From Candidatus Poseidoniaceae archaeon (GTDB lineage Archaea; Thermoplasmatota; Poseidoniia; Poseidoniales; Poseidoniaceae): DNA of 6,711 nt. The translations under genes and the position numbers were made by a program. The stretch is taken from NCBI GenBank assembly GCA_022425185.1, contig JAKMFY010000207.1:1-6711 (forward strand), in the 5' to 3' direction. Positions 1 through 6,711 of this stretch are shown here, in pieces. The notes under the pieces are model-generated. The model did no database searches and had not been told where the DNA came from. It saw only the letters and a list, made by a program, of their open reading frames with translations. Numbering within the stretch: the stretch's first letter is position 1; the number at the start of each line of letters is the position of its first letter.

Positions 1-1498
1 CTAGGAGAGTGATGTGAGCAACGAGTTCCAATAAGGTCGTTTTACCACCACTGTTTGCACCTGTGAGTAATGCAATTGGTTGTCGATCACCATTTGGTGC
101 AACGTCTCCAAGGCCATAGGAAACCGGCTGAGCAATACCATCGATGAACAGATGTCTTCCTTCTTCAAACCAAATTCCATGACTTACAAGTTCTGGGACT
201 TCTGCTTGATGATGCAATGCCCATCTGGAAATACTGTACCACATGTCGTGCTCAATGAGTGTTCGTAGAGCAATTTCACATTTCGGTTTCAATGCAGCAA
301 GTTTGCGTGAAGAACGAACAAGATGTTCACTTCTTGAATCATTAATGCGCCTCTCGAGTTCAGCATCAATTTGATCGAGTGTAGGACGCTTAATTTTTAC
401 AGGCCAAGAAGATGAATACAGATCATGTGGGCAATTAATTCCGGTAACTTGGAGATATTCAGACATTTCCTTTCGCCCTTCCTGCAACACTTCATCGATG
501 ACATTCTCTGTCGCTTGTGCCAACTTTCTCTGAAACGTGGCAGCATCTGCTAAAGCAGCAAGCATATCAGAACCCGATAGGTCGAGTGAAGCATTTTCCA
601 TACCCTCTGCAATACGGCTGTTGAGTGATTCTTCAAGCGATTTGGAGGTTTTCCAAAGGCTATCACGTACATGCTCCATGCTTTCAATATCGCCCGCATC
701 TCCAAGCATTGAAACCAAAGCAGAGAGTTCTTCCAATCCTTCTGTCGATGCAAAAATCTGTTTTAGAACAGGGGGGAGCGTTCCTTTCCATTCTTGTTTC
801 CATTGAAGGATTTGAATCAGAGTAGAAAGTACCTTTTTGTTATTCTTGAACCAGTCGATGGTATACTCGGGGACCATAATTTCCTTCTCAGAATTTGCTG
901 GGAGAACCAACCAACCTGGTGGAACTTCATCAGGGCCATCATTCCCAATCCATGTAACGGTTTTGAAGACGGTATAATCATTCCATTTCTCACTTGGACT
1001 TGGTTGTAATACTCGTACGAAGGATGCCCATTCCGGCTGTTCATCCCTTGAAACCACAACTCTCTCATATCGTTGACTTGGTTTTCTGGCATGACCAAGT
1101 TGTTTGAAAATCAACTGCAATCGTTCGTAAGCCTGCAAATCCTCCTTCGCTAGGTTCATCATTTCAGAACAACGTGCTCTACGGTGCTCAATCTCATGCA
1201 TTGGCATTAACATCTGCATCCTAGATGATGTTGCGGAACATGAAGAAAACGATTGCAACGATTGGATTAATTGTGTGTGTAAGCGTTCAGATTCCTTGGT
1301 TGCGAGGAAAGTGCCATCGGTTCCATGAACTTGCCTAGCAAGTTGTAAAGCACGTTTTACAGAGATTCCCTCAACTTCTGCGATTCGTGAAATATCTCCT
1401 GATTGCAACGTCTGCATGACTTCATCACGACCACCAAAGTGGTCATCAAGTCGTTTCATGAGTCTCTCACCGATACCGGGTAATGTAGCAAGCACCAT
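1..1498 (-). CDS. MutS-family ATPase with N-terminal helix-hairpin-helix domain (3' end cut by window edge)
   Basis: The frame is open for 499 codons from an ATG at 1496-1498 to the left edge; I checked every codon and found no stop. An in-frame TAG lies two codons upstream of that ATG, so the start is at this ATG or the adjacent GTG. Residues 6-17 (LPGIGERLMKRL) and about 42-55 (VEGISVKRALQLAR) look like paired helix-hairpin-helix DNA-binding motifs. Residues of about 60-470 are largely helical and charged, as expected for the MutS core/lever and clamp. At residues 480-487 (window 38-61) is GANSGGKT followed by T, the MutS-family Walker A loop with its typical Asn. Walker B, the signature loop and the dimer interface lie beyond the window. 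No mismatch-recognition domain I (Phe-x-Glu) is visible, so it resembles MutS2/MutS5-like proteins rather than canonical MutS. Family knowledge: these bind branched or double-stranded DNA and hydrolyse ATP, with roles argued to be in recombination rather than mismatch repair. The exact role here is unknown. Confidence 0.9.
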   Translation of the reverse strand, partial: MVLATLPGIGERLMKRLDDHFGGRDEVMQTLQSGDISRIAEVEGISVKRALQLARQVHGTDGTFLATKESERLHTQLIQSLQSFSSCSATSSRMQMLMPMHEIEHRRARCSEMMNLAKEDLQAYERLQLIFKQLGHARKPSQRYERVVVSRDEQPEWASFVRVLQPSPSEKWNDYTVFKTVTWIGNDGPDEVPPGWLVLPANSEKEIMVPEYTIDWFKNNKKVLSTLIQILQWKQEWKGTLPPVLKQIFASTEGLEELSALVSMLGDAGDIESMEHVRDSLWKTSKSLEESLNSRIAEGMENASLDLSGSDMLAALADAATFQRKLAQATENVIDEVLQEGRKEMSEYLQVTGINCPHDLYSSSWPVKIKRPTLDQIDAELERRINDSRSEHLVRSSRKLAALKPKCEIALRTLIEHDMWYSISRWALHHQAEVPELVSHGIWFEEGRHLFIDGIAQPVSYGLGDVAPNGDRQPIALLTGANSGGKTTLLELVAHITLL

Positions 1499-1552
1499 GT
1501 GCTACATCGTTTGTCAAGGGCTTTTGAGGATAACGCACAAAATAGACCTAAT
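1499..1552. other. 54-bp spacer between lipoprotein gene and MutS-like gene
   Basis: This is the longest gene-free stretch in the window. Reading the minus strand, it begins with ATTAGGTCTATTTTG directly after the lipoprotein stop. The CTATTTT (1539-1545) could be a weak archaeal TATA-like element, placing a start roughly 18 bases before the ATG at 1498. The run of four T could equally be a weak terminator. No Shine-Dalgarno-like GGAGG precedes the MutS-like ATG, which would fit a short-leader or leaderless transcript. None of this is strong enough to call a promoter. Confidence 0.3.
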
Positions 1553-2950
1553 CTAGACTTCTGGTAGGTGAAGTTCAACAGCAAACAAAGGGTCGATATC
1601 GGTCGAATCATGATATGCTACGACAACTCCTCCATCTGGGAGTATTGCTAAACTTGCAAAATCAAAGCGAATGTCGTTACCAGCTCCTGAGGTTGAATCG
1701 AGATCGCCTTGTCCGATGTAGGTCAATGTGTCCGGGGTAAGGTCTTCGCTGTAATCACGAGTGTGATACACGACATCAATATCTGGCCCTTCGCTTGATT
1801 GGTATCGTACGTTGAGAACGAACAAGTCATGCTTCCCATTGCCTTGGAATTCCCATTCTTCTATTCCTGAGGCCACTGCAGACATGTCATAGGTATGGTT
1901 CGTCCAAGTTATTGCCCCATCTGTGGAGAGATAATGCGTAAGTGAGTTACCAGAATTTGCGACACAATGGATTGAACCCGTTGTATCAAGGTGACAGTAT
2001 TCACTAGGGAATTGGACTGCAAGTTCATTCCATGAAAGAGTTGTATCGAGGAAAGCAGCATTTCCGTTATCGAAATACTGTGGGAATAGTAATCCTCCAC
2101 TCGGCACTGCGAACGCACGCATTTCTTTGTGTGGCTTGTTTACGTCCCAATATGGGTCTAAACTGTCGTTCGTGAAATCGAGATTAACATCGATTGAAGG
2201 CTGTGATGAACTGCGTCCAGGGAATTGAATCGGATAATAATTCAGACCGTCTACTGAGATTTGTCCACCTGCATTTTGTGTTTGATGCCAGAAATTGGAG
2301 ACCACCAAGGAAGCCCATTCACCGTCTCCAAAGGATGAAGAGATTGGTCCAACAACTTCGACCTGCCAACTTCGATCGTAAAACGGTTCAGTTATTCGAT
2401 TATAGCACCACTTCCATTCCATTTCAGATTGGTCGTACAAAATCGCATAGAACTTGTCGAGTTTCAAATCGCCTCCTACATACGGGAACCATGACATTGA
2501 GATGATGTCGCCATTGGTCGCTTGAACAATGCTTCCTTCACCGAGTCCTTCCTGTCCAGGATTTGTAGGGATAAATGTGCGGCATTGGATGTCGGGAGTA
2601 ACTCCTGGCATCCACGTATCCCACTCATGCCCTCTATCAACAGACCATACAGGATACTCACCTCCGATGTTGAATATCGAGCCATCAACGGATGTCGCAA
2701 GATAATGTTCGCAACAATTTCCTCCCTTTGTTGCATCAAAGACTGCCCAAGTCATGTTCATGCTTTGATTGGTTCGAAGGTCAATGGTCATGAAGTCTTT
2801 TGGGGTTTCATGGCTTTGTTCGTCAATCATGGCATAGTCTTCCCATATCGAAGTCTGTTCGCTTTCTTCGACAATGGATTCTCCTGAACCAAAACAACCT
2901 GCAAGAAGCATGCTGCATAGGACAAACATGGCGAGAGATTGCCTGCGCAT
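1553..2950 (-). CDS. Secreted lipoprotein with sialidase-like Asp-box (BNR) repeats, probable beta-propeller
   Basis: The protein has 465 residues from the ATG at 2948-2950. I chose this start because it gives a textbook lipoprotein signal peptide: MRRQ positive end, a hydrophobic core, and the lipobox LLAGC with the lipidated Cys at residue 19. An in-frame upstream ATG at 3037 would add 29 residues, bury the signal and overlap the preceding gene by 79 bp. After the Cys comes a short Gly/Ser/Glu-rich linker (about 20-35), then a beta-rich body full of Trp, Tyr, Asp and Gly. Residues 103-110 (SVDRGHEW) fit the Asp-box S-x-D-x-G-x-x-W; 342-349 (STDGAITW), 232-239 and 86-93 look like degenerate copies. 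Cysteines at 79, 80, 123, 182 and a later C-x(8)-C pair could form disulfides outside the cell. I infer a surface-anchored beta-propeller, perhaps binding or processing carbohydrate or protein. I cannot identify sialidase catalytic residues, so enzyme activity is not claimed. The gene follows the BtuF-like gene by 8 bp and is probably cotranscribed with it. Confidence 0.85.
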   Translation of the reverse strand: MRRQSLAMFVLCSMLLAGCFGSGESIVEESEQTSIWEDYAMIDEQSHETPKDFMTIDLRTNQSMNMTWAVFDATKGGNCCEHYLATSVDGSIFNIGGEYPVWSVDRGHEWDTWMPGVTPDIQCRTFIPTNPGQEGLGEGSIVQATNGDIISMSWFPYVGGDLKLDKFYAILYDQSEMEWKWCYNRITEPFYDRSWQVEVVGPISSSFGDGEWASLVVSNFWHQTQNAGGQISVDGLNYYPIQFPGRSSSQPSIDVNLDFTNDSLDPYWDVNKPHKEMRAFAVPSGGLLFPQYFDNGNAAFLDTTLSWNELAVQFPSEYCHLDTTGSIHCVANSGNSLTHYLSTDGAITWTNHTYDMSAVASGIEEWEFQGNGKHDLFVLNVRYQSSEGPDIDVVYHTRDYSEDLTPDTLTYIGQGDLDSTSGAGNDIRFDFASLAILPDGGVVVAYHDSTDIDPLFAVELHLPEV

Positions 2951-2958
2951 GATGTAGG

Positions 2959-3726
2959 CTAAGAAGCCCTCATTTTCAAATCCTCGCAAAGAGCCTTGAA
3001 GTGTTTCAACCCATACAACGTGTGTGTTCCAAACCATGTCAGCGCTTCTCCATCGATGCAGACGTTCCAGATATGTTGGCCTCCTTCGAGAGCAACACGT
3101 TCTGAAATCGCTTCCCCTTCTTCAAGTGCAAAATTGTGAGGTTCGCTTGAGAGAAGCATTCCTTCGATATCATGTTCAATGAGATGATTGGTCGTAACGA
3201 CAGGATATCCATTTCCATCTGGTTCAAAATCAGGAACGATGAATCCACATTGTTCAAGAAGAGATCCAGAATAGCGTGTTGGCGAAACGCACATGAGAGG
3301 TTCGTGCCAAATCATAGCAGCGACTTTTGGACCATTGTCTTCGTTTTTCCTGTCTAATTCCAGTTCAATTTTAGCAGCGAATGTTTCACTCAATTCTTTG
3401 CAATCAATTTTTTCCCCAAGCAATCGGAGCATATCAGGCACATCTTTCGGCGATACAACTTCTGAAACGAAGCGTTCAATCTCGTTTTTGTCAAGTTCAT
3501 TGAACACCTCAAGAGGATTTTCTTCTCTATCCATTATCACGAGGTCTGGATTAAGTGCTATGATTTTTCCGATATTGGGAGTTTTCGTTCCACCAACAAC
3601 GGGTATGTCCAGTACGTATTCCTCTGGATAGATGCACCAGGGTGTTCTGCCAACAAGGTGTTCCTTTGGCAATCCTAAATCTGCAAGCGTTTTTGTTAAA
3701 CTTGGAACCAGCGATACAATCCGCAT
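2959..3726 (-). CDS. BtuF-like helical-backbone metal-receptor family protein without signal peptide
   Basis: A complete 255-residue protein. The start MRIVSLVPSLTKTLADLGL is the typical first strand and helix of the type III periplasmic-binding-protein fold (BtuF/FecB/TroA superfamily), beginning directly at the mature fold. There is no signal peptide or lipobox, so it is probably cytoplasmic. Further family landmarks are VGRTPWCIYP (25-34), VGGTKTPN (44-51), the ALNPDLVI strand (57-64), LLSSEP (191-196) and WFGTH near the C-terminus (231-235). Length fits the short soluble members of the family. Related exported proteins deliver cobalamin or iron chelates to ABC transporters. No permease or ATPase gene is adjacent here, so ligand and role are unknown; residues Trp30-Cys31 and His235 are candidates for ligand contacts by position only. 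It starts 9 bp after the ileS stop and ends 8 bp before the lipoprotein start, which suggests an operon. Confidence 0.85.
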   Translation of the reverse strand: MRIVSLVPSLTKTLADLGLPKEHLVGRTPWCIYPEEYVLDIPVVGGTKTPNIGKIIALNPDLVIMDREENPLEVFNELDKNEIERFVSEVVSPKDVPDMLRLLGEKIDCKELSETFAAKIELELDRKNEDNGPKVAAMIWHEPLMCVSPTRYSGSLLEQCGFIVPDFEPDGNGYPVVTTNHLIEHDIEGMLLSSEPHNFALEEGEAISERVALEGGQHIWNVCIDGEALTWFGTHTLYGLKHFKALCEDLKMRAS

Positions 3727-3732
3727 TGAATA

Positions 3733-3737
3733 CCCTC
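3733..3737 (-). promoter_or_regulatory. Probable ribosome binding site of the BtuF-like gene
   Basis: On the minus strand GAGGG lies 6 bases before the ATG at 3724-3726 and overlaps the TGA stop of ileS (3736-3738). GAGG pairs with the usual archaeal and bacterial 16S rRNA 3' end. Its position supports this start codon and suggests translational coupling with ileS. By contrast, the lipoprotein gene has a similar GAGGG only about 16 bases before its ATG (2967-2971), too far to be convincing. Confidence 0.5.
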
Positions 3738-6711
3738 AATTGGATTGGACCTTGTAGGAGATATGTGCGCCATCAACATCGAAACTTTCTGTGCCTTCAG
3801 GGGCCTGATCGCTATGGAATGCGATGCCAGATGCTCGAGTTTCCTTTGCTATCCATTCTTGATCATCAGCAAATAGTTCCGGAGCGTTCAACATCCATAC
3901 TTCTACGTCGATGGTAGCTTCAATTTCGAGATTCAAGTCCTTACGCTTTGATTGAATTCGTCGAGTAATGTCTCGAGCTAATCCTTTCGACAAGAGTTCG
4001 GGTGTATCTTGCATATCCAATACAAGGCTCACATGTTGAGCCTTTTCGCCTTCGCCGAGTGTTACGGTTGCAGCTGCAAACCCTTCTCGTTCTGTTCGTC
4101 GAACTTCAACATCCGATTCTTCGATTGCAACACCCATAATCACGCAATTCCCTGCTTTGATATCAGCAAGAAGTGCTTCAGGATCTTCGTTTCCTTTCAA
4201 TTCGTTTGCGATTGCGTTAACATCACCCTTCGCTTTCGGTGCTAAAGCTCTGAAGTTTACGGCGAGTGCAATTTGCTGGAATCTGTCAAGATCGGTTTCA
4301 AGTGAGATTGTTTCAACATTCAATTCTTCCGATAGAAGATCATGATACGGCTCTAAGTTCGGTCCAGCAACAATGAACCCTTCTGCACATGGGAGACGTT
4401 GTCTTCGTTGTGCATCGATTCTAATGCGTCGGCCAGTTTCTGCGAGTTCACGCACGAGTTCCATTTCAGTTTCAAGTTGCATATCTTGAGGAGGTAGGTC
4501 TGTCGTCGCTTCACAGAGTGCTTCATCCCATGAATCTGCAGTTGCTCCTGCTAGCGTCCCGGGTGTCCCTACTGGCCAATCGGCCAGGTGGACAGATGTG
4601 CCTGTAAGGTTGCGATGGATTGTATCAACCATGAACGGACTGACAGGTGAGATGAGTTTGCTCAGGGTGACAAGAACTTCATGCAGCGTGTGTTGGCAAG
4701 CCAATTTGTCATTGGATTCTGCTTCATCCCATAATCGACGACGGCTGCGGCGAACATACCAATTTGACAAATCATTGACGATGAAATCTTCGAGATCTCT
4801 GCATGCTTTATGGAAATTCCAACTTGTGAATCCTTCATGATATGCTCGTGCAGTTGTATGAAGTTTTGAAAGAATCCAGCGATCGAGTCTTGAACGATCG
4901 TCGACAGGTAGTGGTTGTGTTTCTGGATCGAAGCCATCTAAAGCAGCGTAATCAGCATGGAACCGATAGACATTCCATAGCGTCAAGAACATCTTTGCAT
5001 ACGTCTCTCGAACACCATTTGAATCGAATTTCAAGGGATTCCAAGGAGCACCGGCGGTTACCATGTACCATCGGGTTGCATCAGCACCTTCTCGATTGAA
5101 ATGATCCCAAGGGTCGACAATATTTCCACGCGATTTCGACATTTTCTTTCCTTCAGCATCAAGAATAAGACCAAGCGACAAACATCGTTTGTATGCAGGT
5201 GAATCAAAGACGGTGGTTGAAACAGCCAAAAGGGTGTAAAACCATCCCCGTGTTTGGTCAACGCCTTCACAGATATAGTCGACTGGGAAGGACGAATCGA
5301 ATGTCTTCTCTTCATTGAACGGATGGTGCCATTGAGCGAATGGTGCGCAACCAGAATCAAACCAACAATCCATGACAAACGGTTCTCGTTTCATTGGTTT
5401 GCCGTCTTCAGATACCAATGTGAATGCATCAACAACTGGTCTGTGGAGGTCAACATCAGCAGGACAGTCAGGATTTTCAATTCCAGCCGCTCGTGCTTTT
5501 GCGACTTCTTCTTGAAGTTCAGCAATTGAACCGATGCACTTCATATTTCCATCTTCATCTCTCCAAACTGGGAGTGGTGTACCCCAATATCGTTCGCGAG
5601 ATATGGCCCAATCCTTGACGTTTCGGATCCACTCGCCAAATCGACCTTCACCAACCCAATCAGGTGCCCATTCGACTCCATCATTGAATTCGAGGAGACG
5701 GTCTTTGACTGCAGTCATGCGGACAAACCAAGAATCCATAGCGTAGTAAAGCAGAGGATGGTCTGTTCTCCAGCAGTGAGGATAATCGTGAAGGTAACTC
5801 TTTTCTCTGTACAAGAGTCCTGAAGGAACGTTTTGGTTTTGTCCTACAAGAATTTCCATGACTGAATCATCACATTCCTTGACATATCTTCCATCAAGTT
5901 CTGGATGAATCCCTTTAACGAAATGGCCATTCATTCCAACAGTGTGGTATGCAGGAAGACCAACTTCCATTCCGAGGTTGTAATCGTCTTCACCGTACAT
6001 GACTGCGGTGTGAACAACACCTGTTCCATCCGTTGTTGTAACCCAATCAGCTGAAAGTACTGTCCATGCAGTTTCAGAATCTCCTCGAGGAACAGCACCT
6101 GGAAAGAGTGGTTCATACGAGCGCCCGACAAGAGCAGAACCTGGGATTTCTTCGATAATATCGACGTGGTGCCTGAGCACCTCACCCATCAGATCCTTGG
6201 CAAGGATCAATTCTTCGCCAACCTTTGCTCCACCTTTGCCTTGCCATCCTTCTGGTTCTTCTCGAACTCTACAACGAGCATATGTGACTTCAGGTCCAAC
6301 CGCGAGCCCAACGTTACCAGGAAGCGTCCAAGGCGTTGTTGTCCATGCGAGGATGGATGCATCATCGTCAGTGAGTTTGAATTTGATGTATACCGAAGGT
6401 TCCTCGACCTCTTTGTAGCCTAATGCGACTTCGTGACTGGAATAAGACGTTCCTGTTTGTGGACAATACGGAAGGACTTTGTGGCCGCGATATAGGAGAT
6501 TTTTATCGAACATTTGCTTAAGAGCCCACCAGCAGGATTCAACATAATTGTTGTCCAATGTGACGTATGGATTGTCTAAATCTACCCAATATGCCATCCT
6601 CTCTGTCATTTCTCTCCAAGCGCTTTCGTAGGTCCAAACGCTTTCTCGACATGCATCGTTGAAGGCTTGCATACCGAATTCGTCAATGGCTTCATTACTC
6701 ATTAAATCAAG
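3736..6711 (-). CDS. ileS: Isoleucyl-tRNA synthetase, eukaryote-like class (5' end cut by window edge)
   Basis: Class I synthetase that charges tRNA-Ile with isoleucine in the cytoplasm and edits misactivated valine. The frame covers 991 codons plus stop and is open to the right edge: codons for L-D-L precede the first Met at 6700-6702, so that Met is internal. The HIGH motif and about 90-110 N-terminal residues are missing by comparison with family members. Visible landmarks in order: SNEAIDEFG and WVDLDNPY after the HIGH region; editing-domain Thr-rich loop AWTTTPWTLPGN (6313-6348); editing motif GTGVVH...GEDDYNLG with the Asp pair at 5983-5988 (motif 5971-6027); DWAISRERYWGTPLP; WFDSG; GVDQTRGWFY; and KMSKS (5131-5145). 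The helical anticodon-binding domain follows, with NWYVRRSRRRLW, and then an archaeal/eukaryal-style C-terminal region rather than a bacterial zinc-finger tail. The cysteine pairs of the zinc sites are degenerate (CPQT at 6454-6465, CWRT at 5764-5775). This matches the eukaryote-like type also found in some bacteria such as Bacteroidetes. Identity is certain; the subtype is inferred. Confidence 0.97.
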   Translation of the reverse strand, partial: LDLMSNEAIDEFGMQAFNDACRESVWTYESAWREMTERMAYWVDLDNPYVTLDNNYVESCWWALKQMFDKNLLYRGHKVLPYCPQTGTSYSSHEVALGYKEVEEPSVYIKFKLTDDDASILAWTTTPWTLPGNVGLAVGPEVTYARCRVREEPEGWQGKGGAKVGEELILAKDLMGEVLRHHVDIIEEIPGSALVGRSYEPLFPGAVPRGDSETAWTVLSADWVTTTDGTGVVHTAVMYGEDDYNLGMEVGLPAYHTVGMNGHFVKGIHPELDGRYVKECDDSVMEILVGQNQNVPSGLLYREKSYLHDYPHCWRTDHPLLYYAMDSWFVRMTAVKDRLLEFNDGVEWAPDWVGEGRFGEWIRNVKDWAISRERYWGTPLPVWRDEDGNMKCIGSIAELQEEVAKARAAGIENPDCPADVDLHRPVVDAFTLVSEDGKPMKREPFVMDCWFDSGCAPFAQWHHPFNEEKTFDSSFPVDYICEGVDQTRGWFYTLLAVSTTVFDSPAYKRCLSLGLILDAEGKKMSKSRGNIVDPWDHFNREGADATRWYMVTAGAPWNPLKFDSNGVRETYAKMFLTLWNVYRFHADYAALDGFDPETQPLPVDDRSRLDRWILSKLHTTARAYHEGFTSWNFHKACRDLEDFIVNDLSNWYVRRSRRRLWDEAESNDKLACQHTLHEVLVTLSKLISPVSPFMVDTIHRNLTGTSVHLADWPVGTPGTLAGATADSWDEALCEATTDLPPQDMQLETEMELVRELAETGRRIRIDAQRRQRLPCAEGFIVAGPNLEPYHDLLSEELNVETISLETDLDRFQQIALAVNFRALAPKAKGDVNAIANELKGNEDPEALLADIKAGNCVIMGVAIEESDVEVRRTEREGFAAATVTLGEGEKAQHVSLVLDMQDTPELLSKGLARDITRRIQSKRKDLNLEIEATIDVEVWMLNAPELFADDQEWIAKETRASGIAFHSDQAPEGTESFDVDGAHISYKVQSN

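Noticed and set aside
771..776. Run of six G that could mark a frameshift or slippage site
   Set aside because: The MutS-like frame reads through without interruption on both sides, so there is no sign of a shift. It encodes Pro-Pro on the minus strand.
537..806. Plus-strand and other-frame open frames across 80-1100
   Set aside because: They overlap the continuous MutS-like gene, are short, have no recognisable motifs, and look like antisense shadows.
1539..1545. TATA-like element for the MutS-like gene
   Set aside because: CTATTTT is a weak match without a clear upstream BRE purine stretch. Mentioned in the spacer entry but not called as a promoter.
2522..2887. Plus-strand open frame of 121 residues
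   Set aside because: It is antisense to the lipoprotein signal peptide and first domain, has no ribosome binding site that I can see, and its composition looks like a reverse-frame artefact.
4880..4902. Two CGATCG copies about 11 bases apart
   Set aside because: They fall inside the ileS codons for D-R-S-R-L-D-R and are explained by the repeated Asp-Arg residues. No further copies form an array.
6192..6208. Perfect inverted repeat GATCCTTG-G-CAAGGATC
   Set aside because: It lies in a conserved coding part of ileS and has a one-base centre, too tight for a hairpin loop. No regulatory setting supports it; likely chance from codon choice for I-L-A-K-D-L.

Overview
The window is a compact, fully coding stretch with every gene on the minus strand. 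The gene order (in transcription direction, from high to low coordinates) is: isoleucyl-tRNA synthetase (ileS, cut by the right edge), a small periplasmic-binding-protein-fold protein of the BtuF/helical-backbone metal-receptor type without a signal peptide, a secreted lipoprotein with sialidase-like (Asp-box) repeats, and the N-terminal 499 residues of a MutS-family ATPase with an N-terminal helix-hairpin-helix domain (cut by the left edge). Gaps are 9, 8 and 54 bp. No RNA gene, mobile element, CRISPR array or long repeat was seen, and no gene-free stretch exceeds 54 bp.

Likely source: an archaeon, most plausibly a marine planktonic euryarchaeon of the Poseidoniales (Marine Group II) type. 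This is an inference, not a proof. It rests on the HhH-plus-MutS architecture, which I know mainly from Euryarchaeota, on an IleRS of the eukaryote-like class with an archaeal/eukaryal-style C-terminus, and on a short-leader lipoprotein with an LLAGC lipobox, which is common in that group. Moderate GC, tight spacing and single-strand organisation fit a streamlined genome.

Region by region: 3736-6711 is ileS, a housekeeping translation gene. 2959-3726 is the cytoplasmic BtuF-like protein, starting 9 bp after the ileS stop with a plausible GAGGG ribosome binding site inside the ileS end. 1553-2950 is the lipoprotein, starting 8 bp after the BtuF-like stop. 1-1498 is the MutS-like gene, after the only spacer large enough to hold a short promoter. 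The first three genes look like one transcription unit, with the MutS-like gene either included or separately started. There is no clear functional link between translation, ligand binding, cell-surface and DNA-repair roles, so co-orientation may reflect genome compaction rather than a pathway.

I did not find a convincing new system. The most noteworthy points are the IleRS that has lost the cysteine pairs of both zinc sites seen in bacterial-type enzymes, the leaderless BtuF-like protein with no transporter beside it, and the surface lipoprotein with degenerate Asp-boxes.
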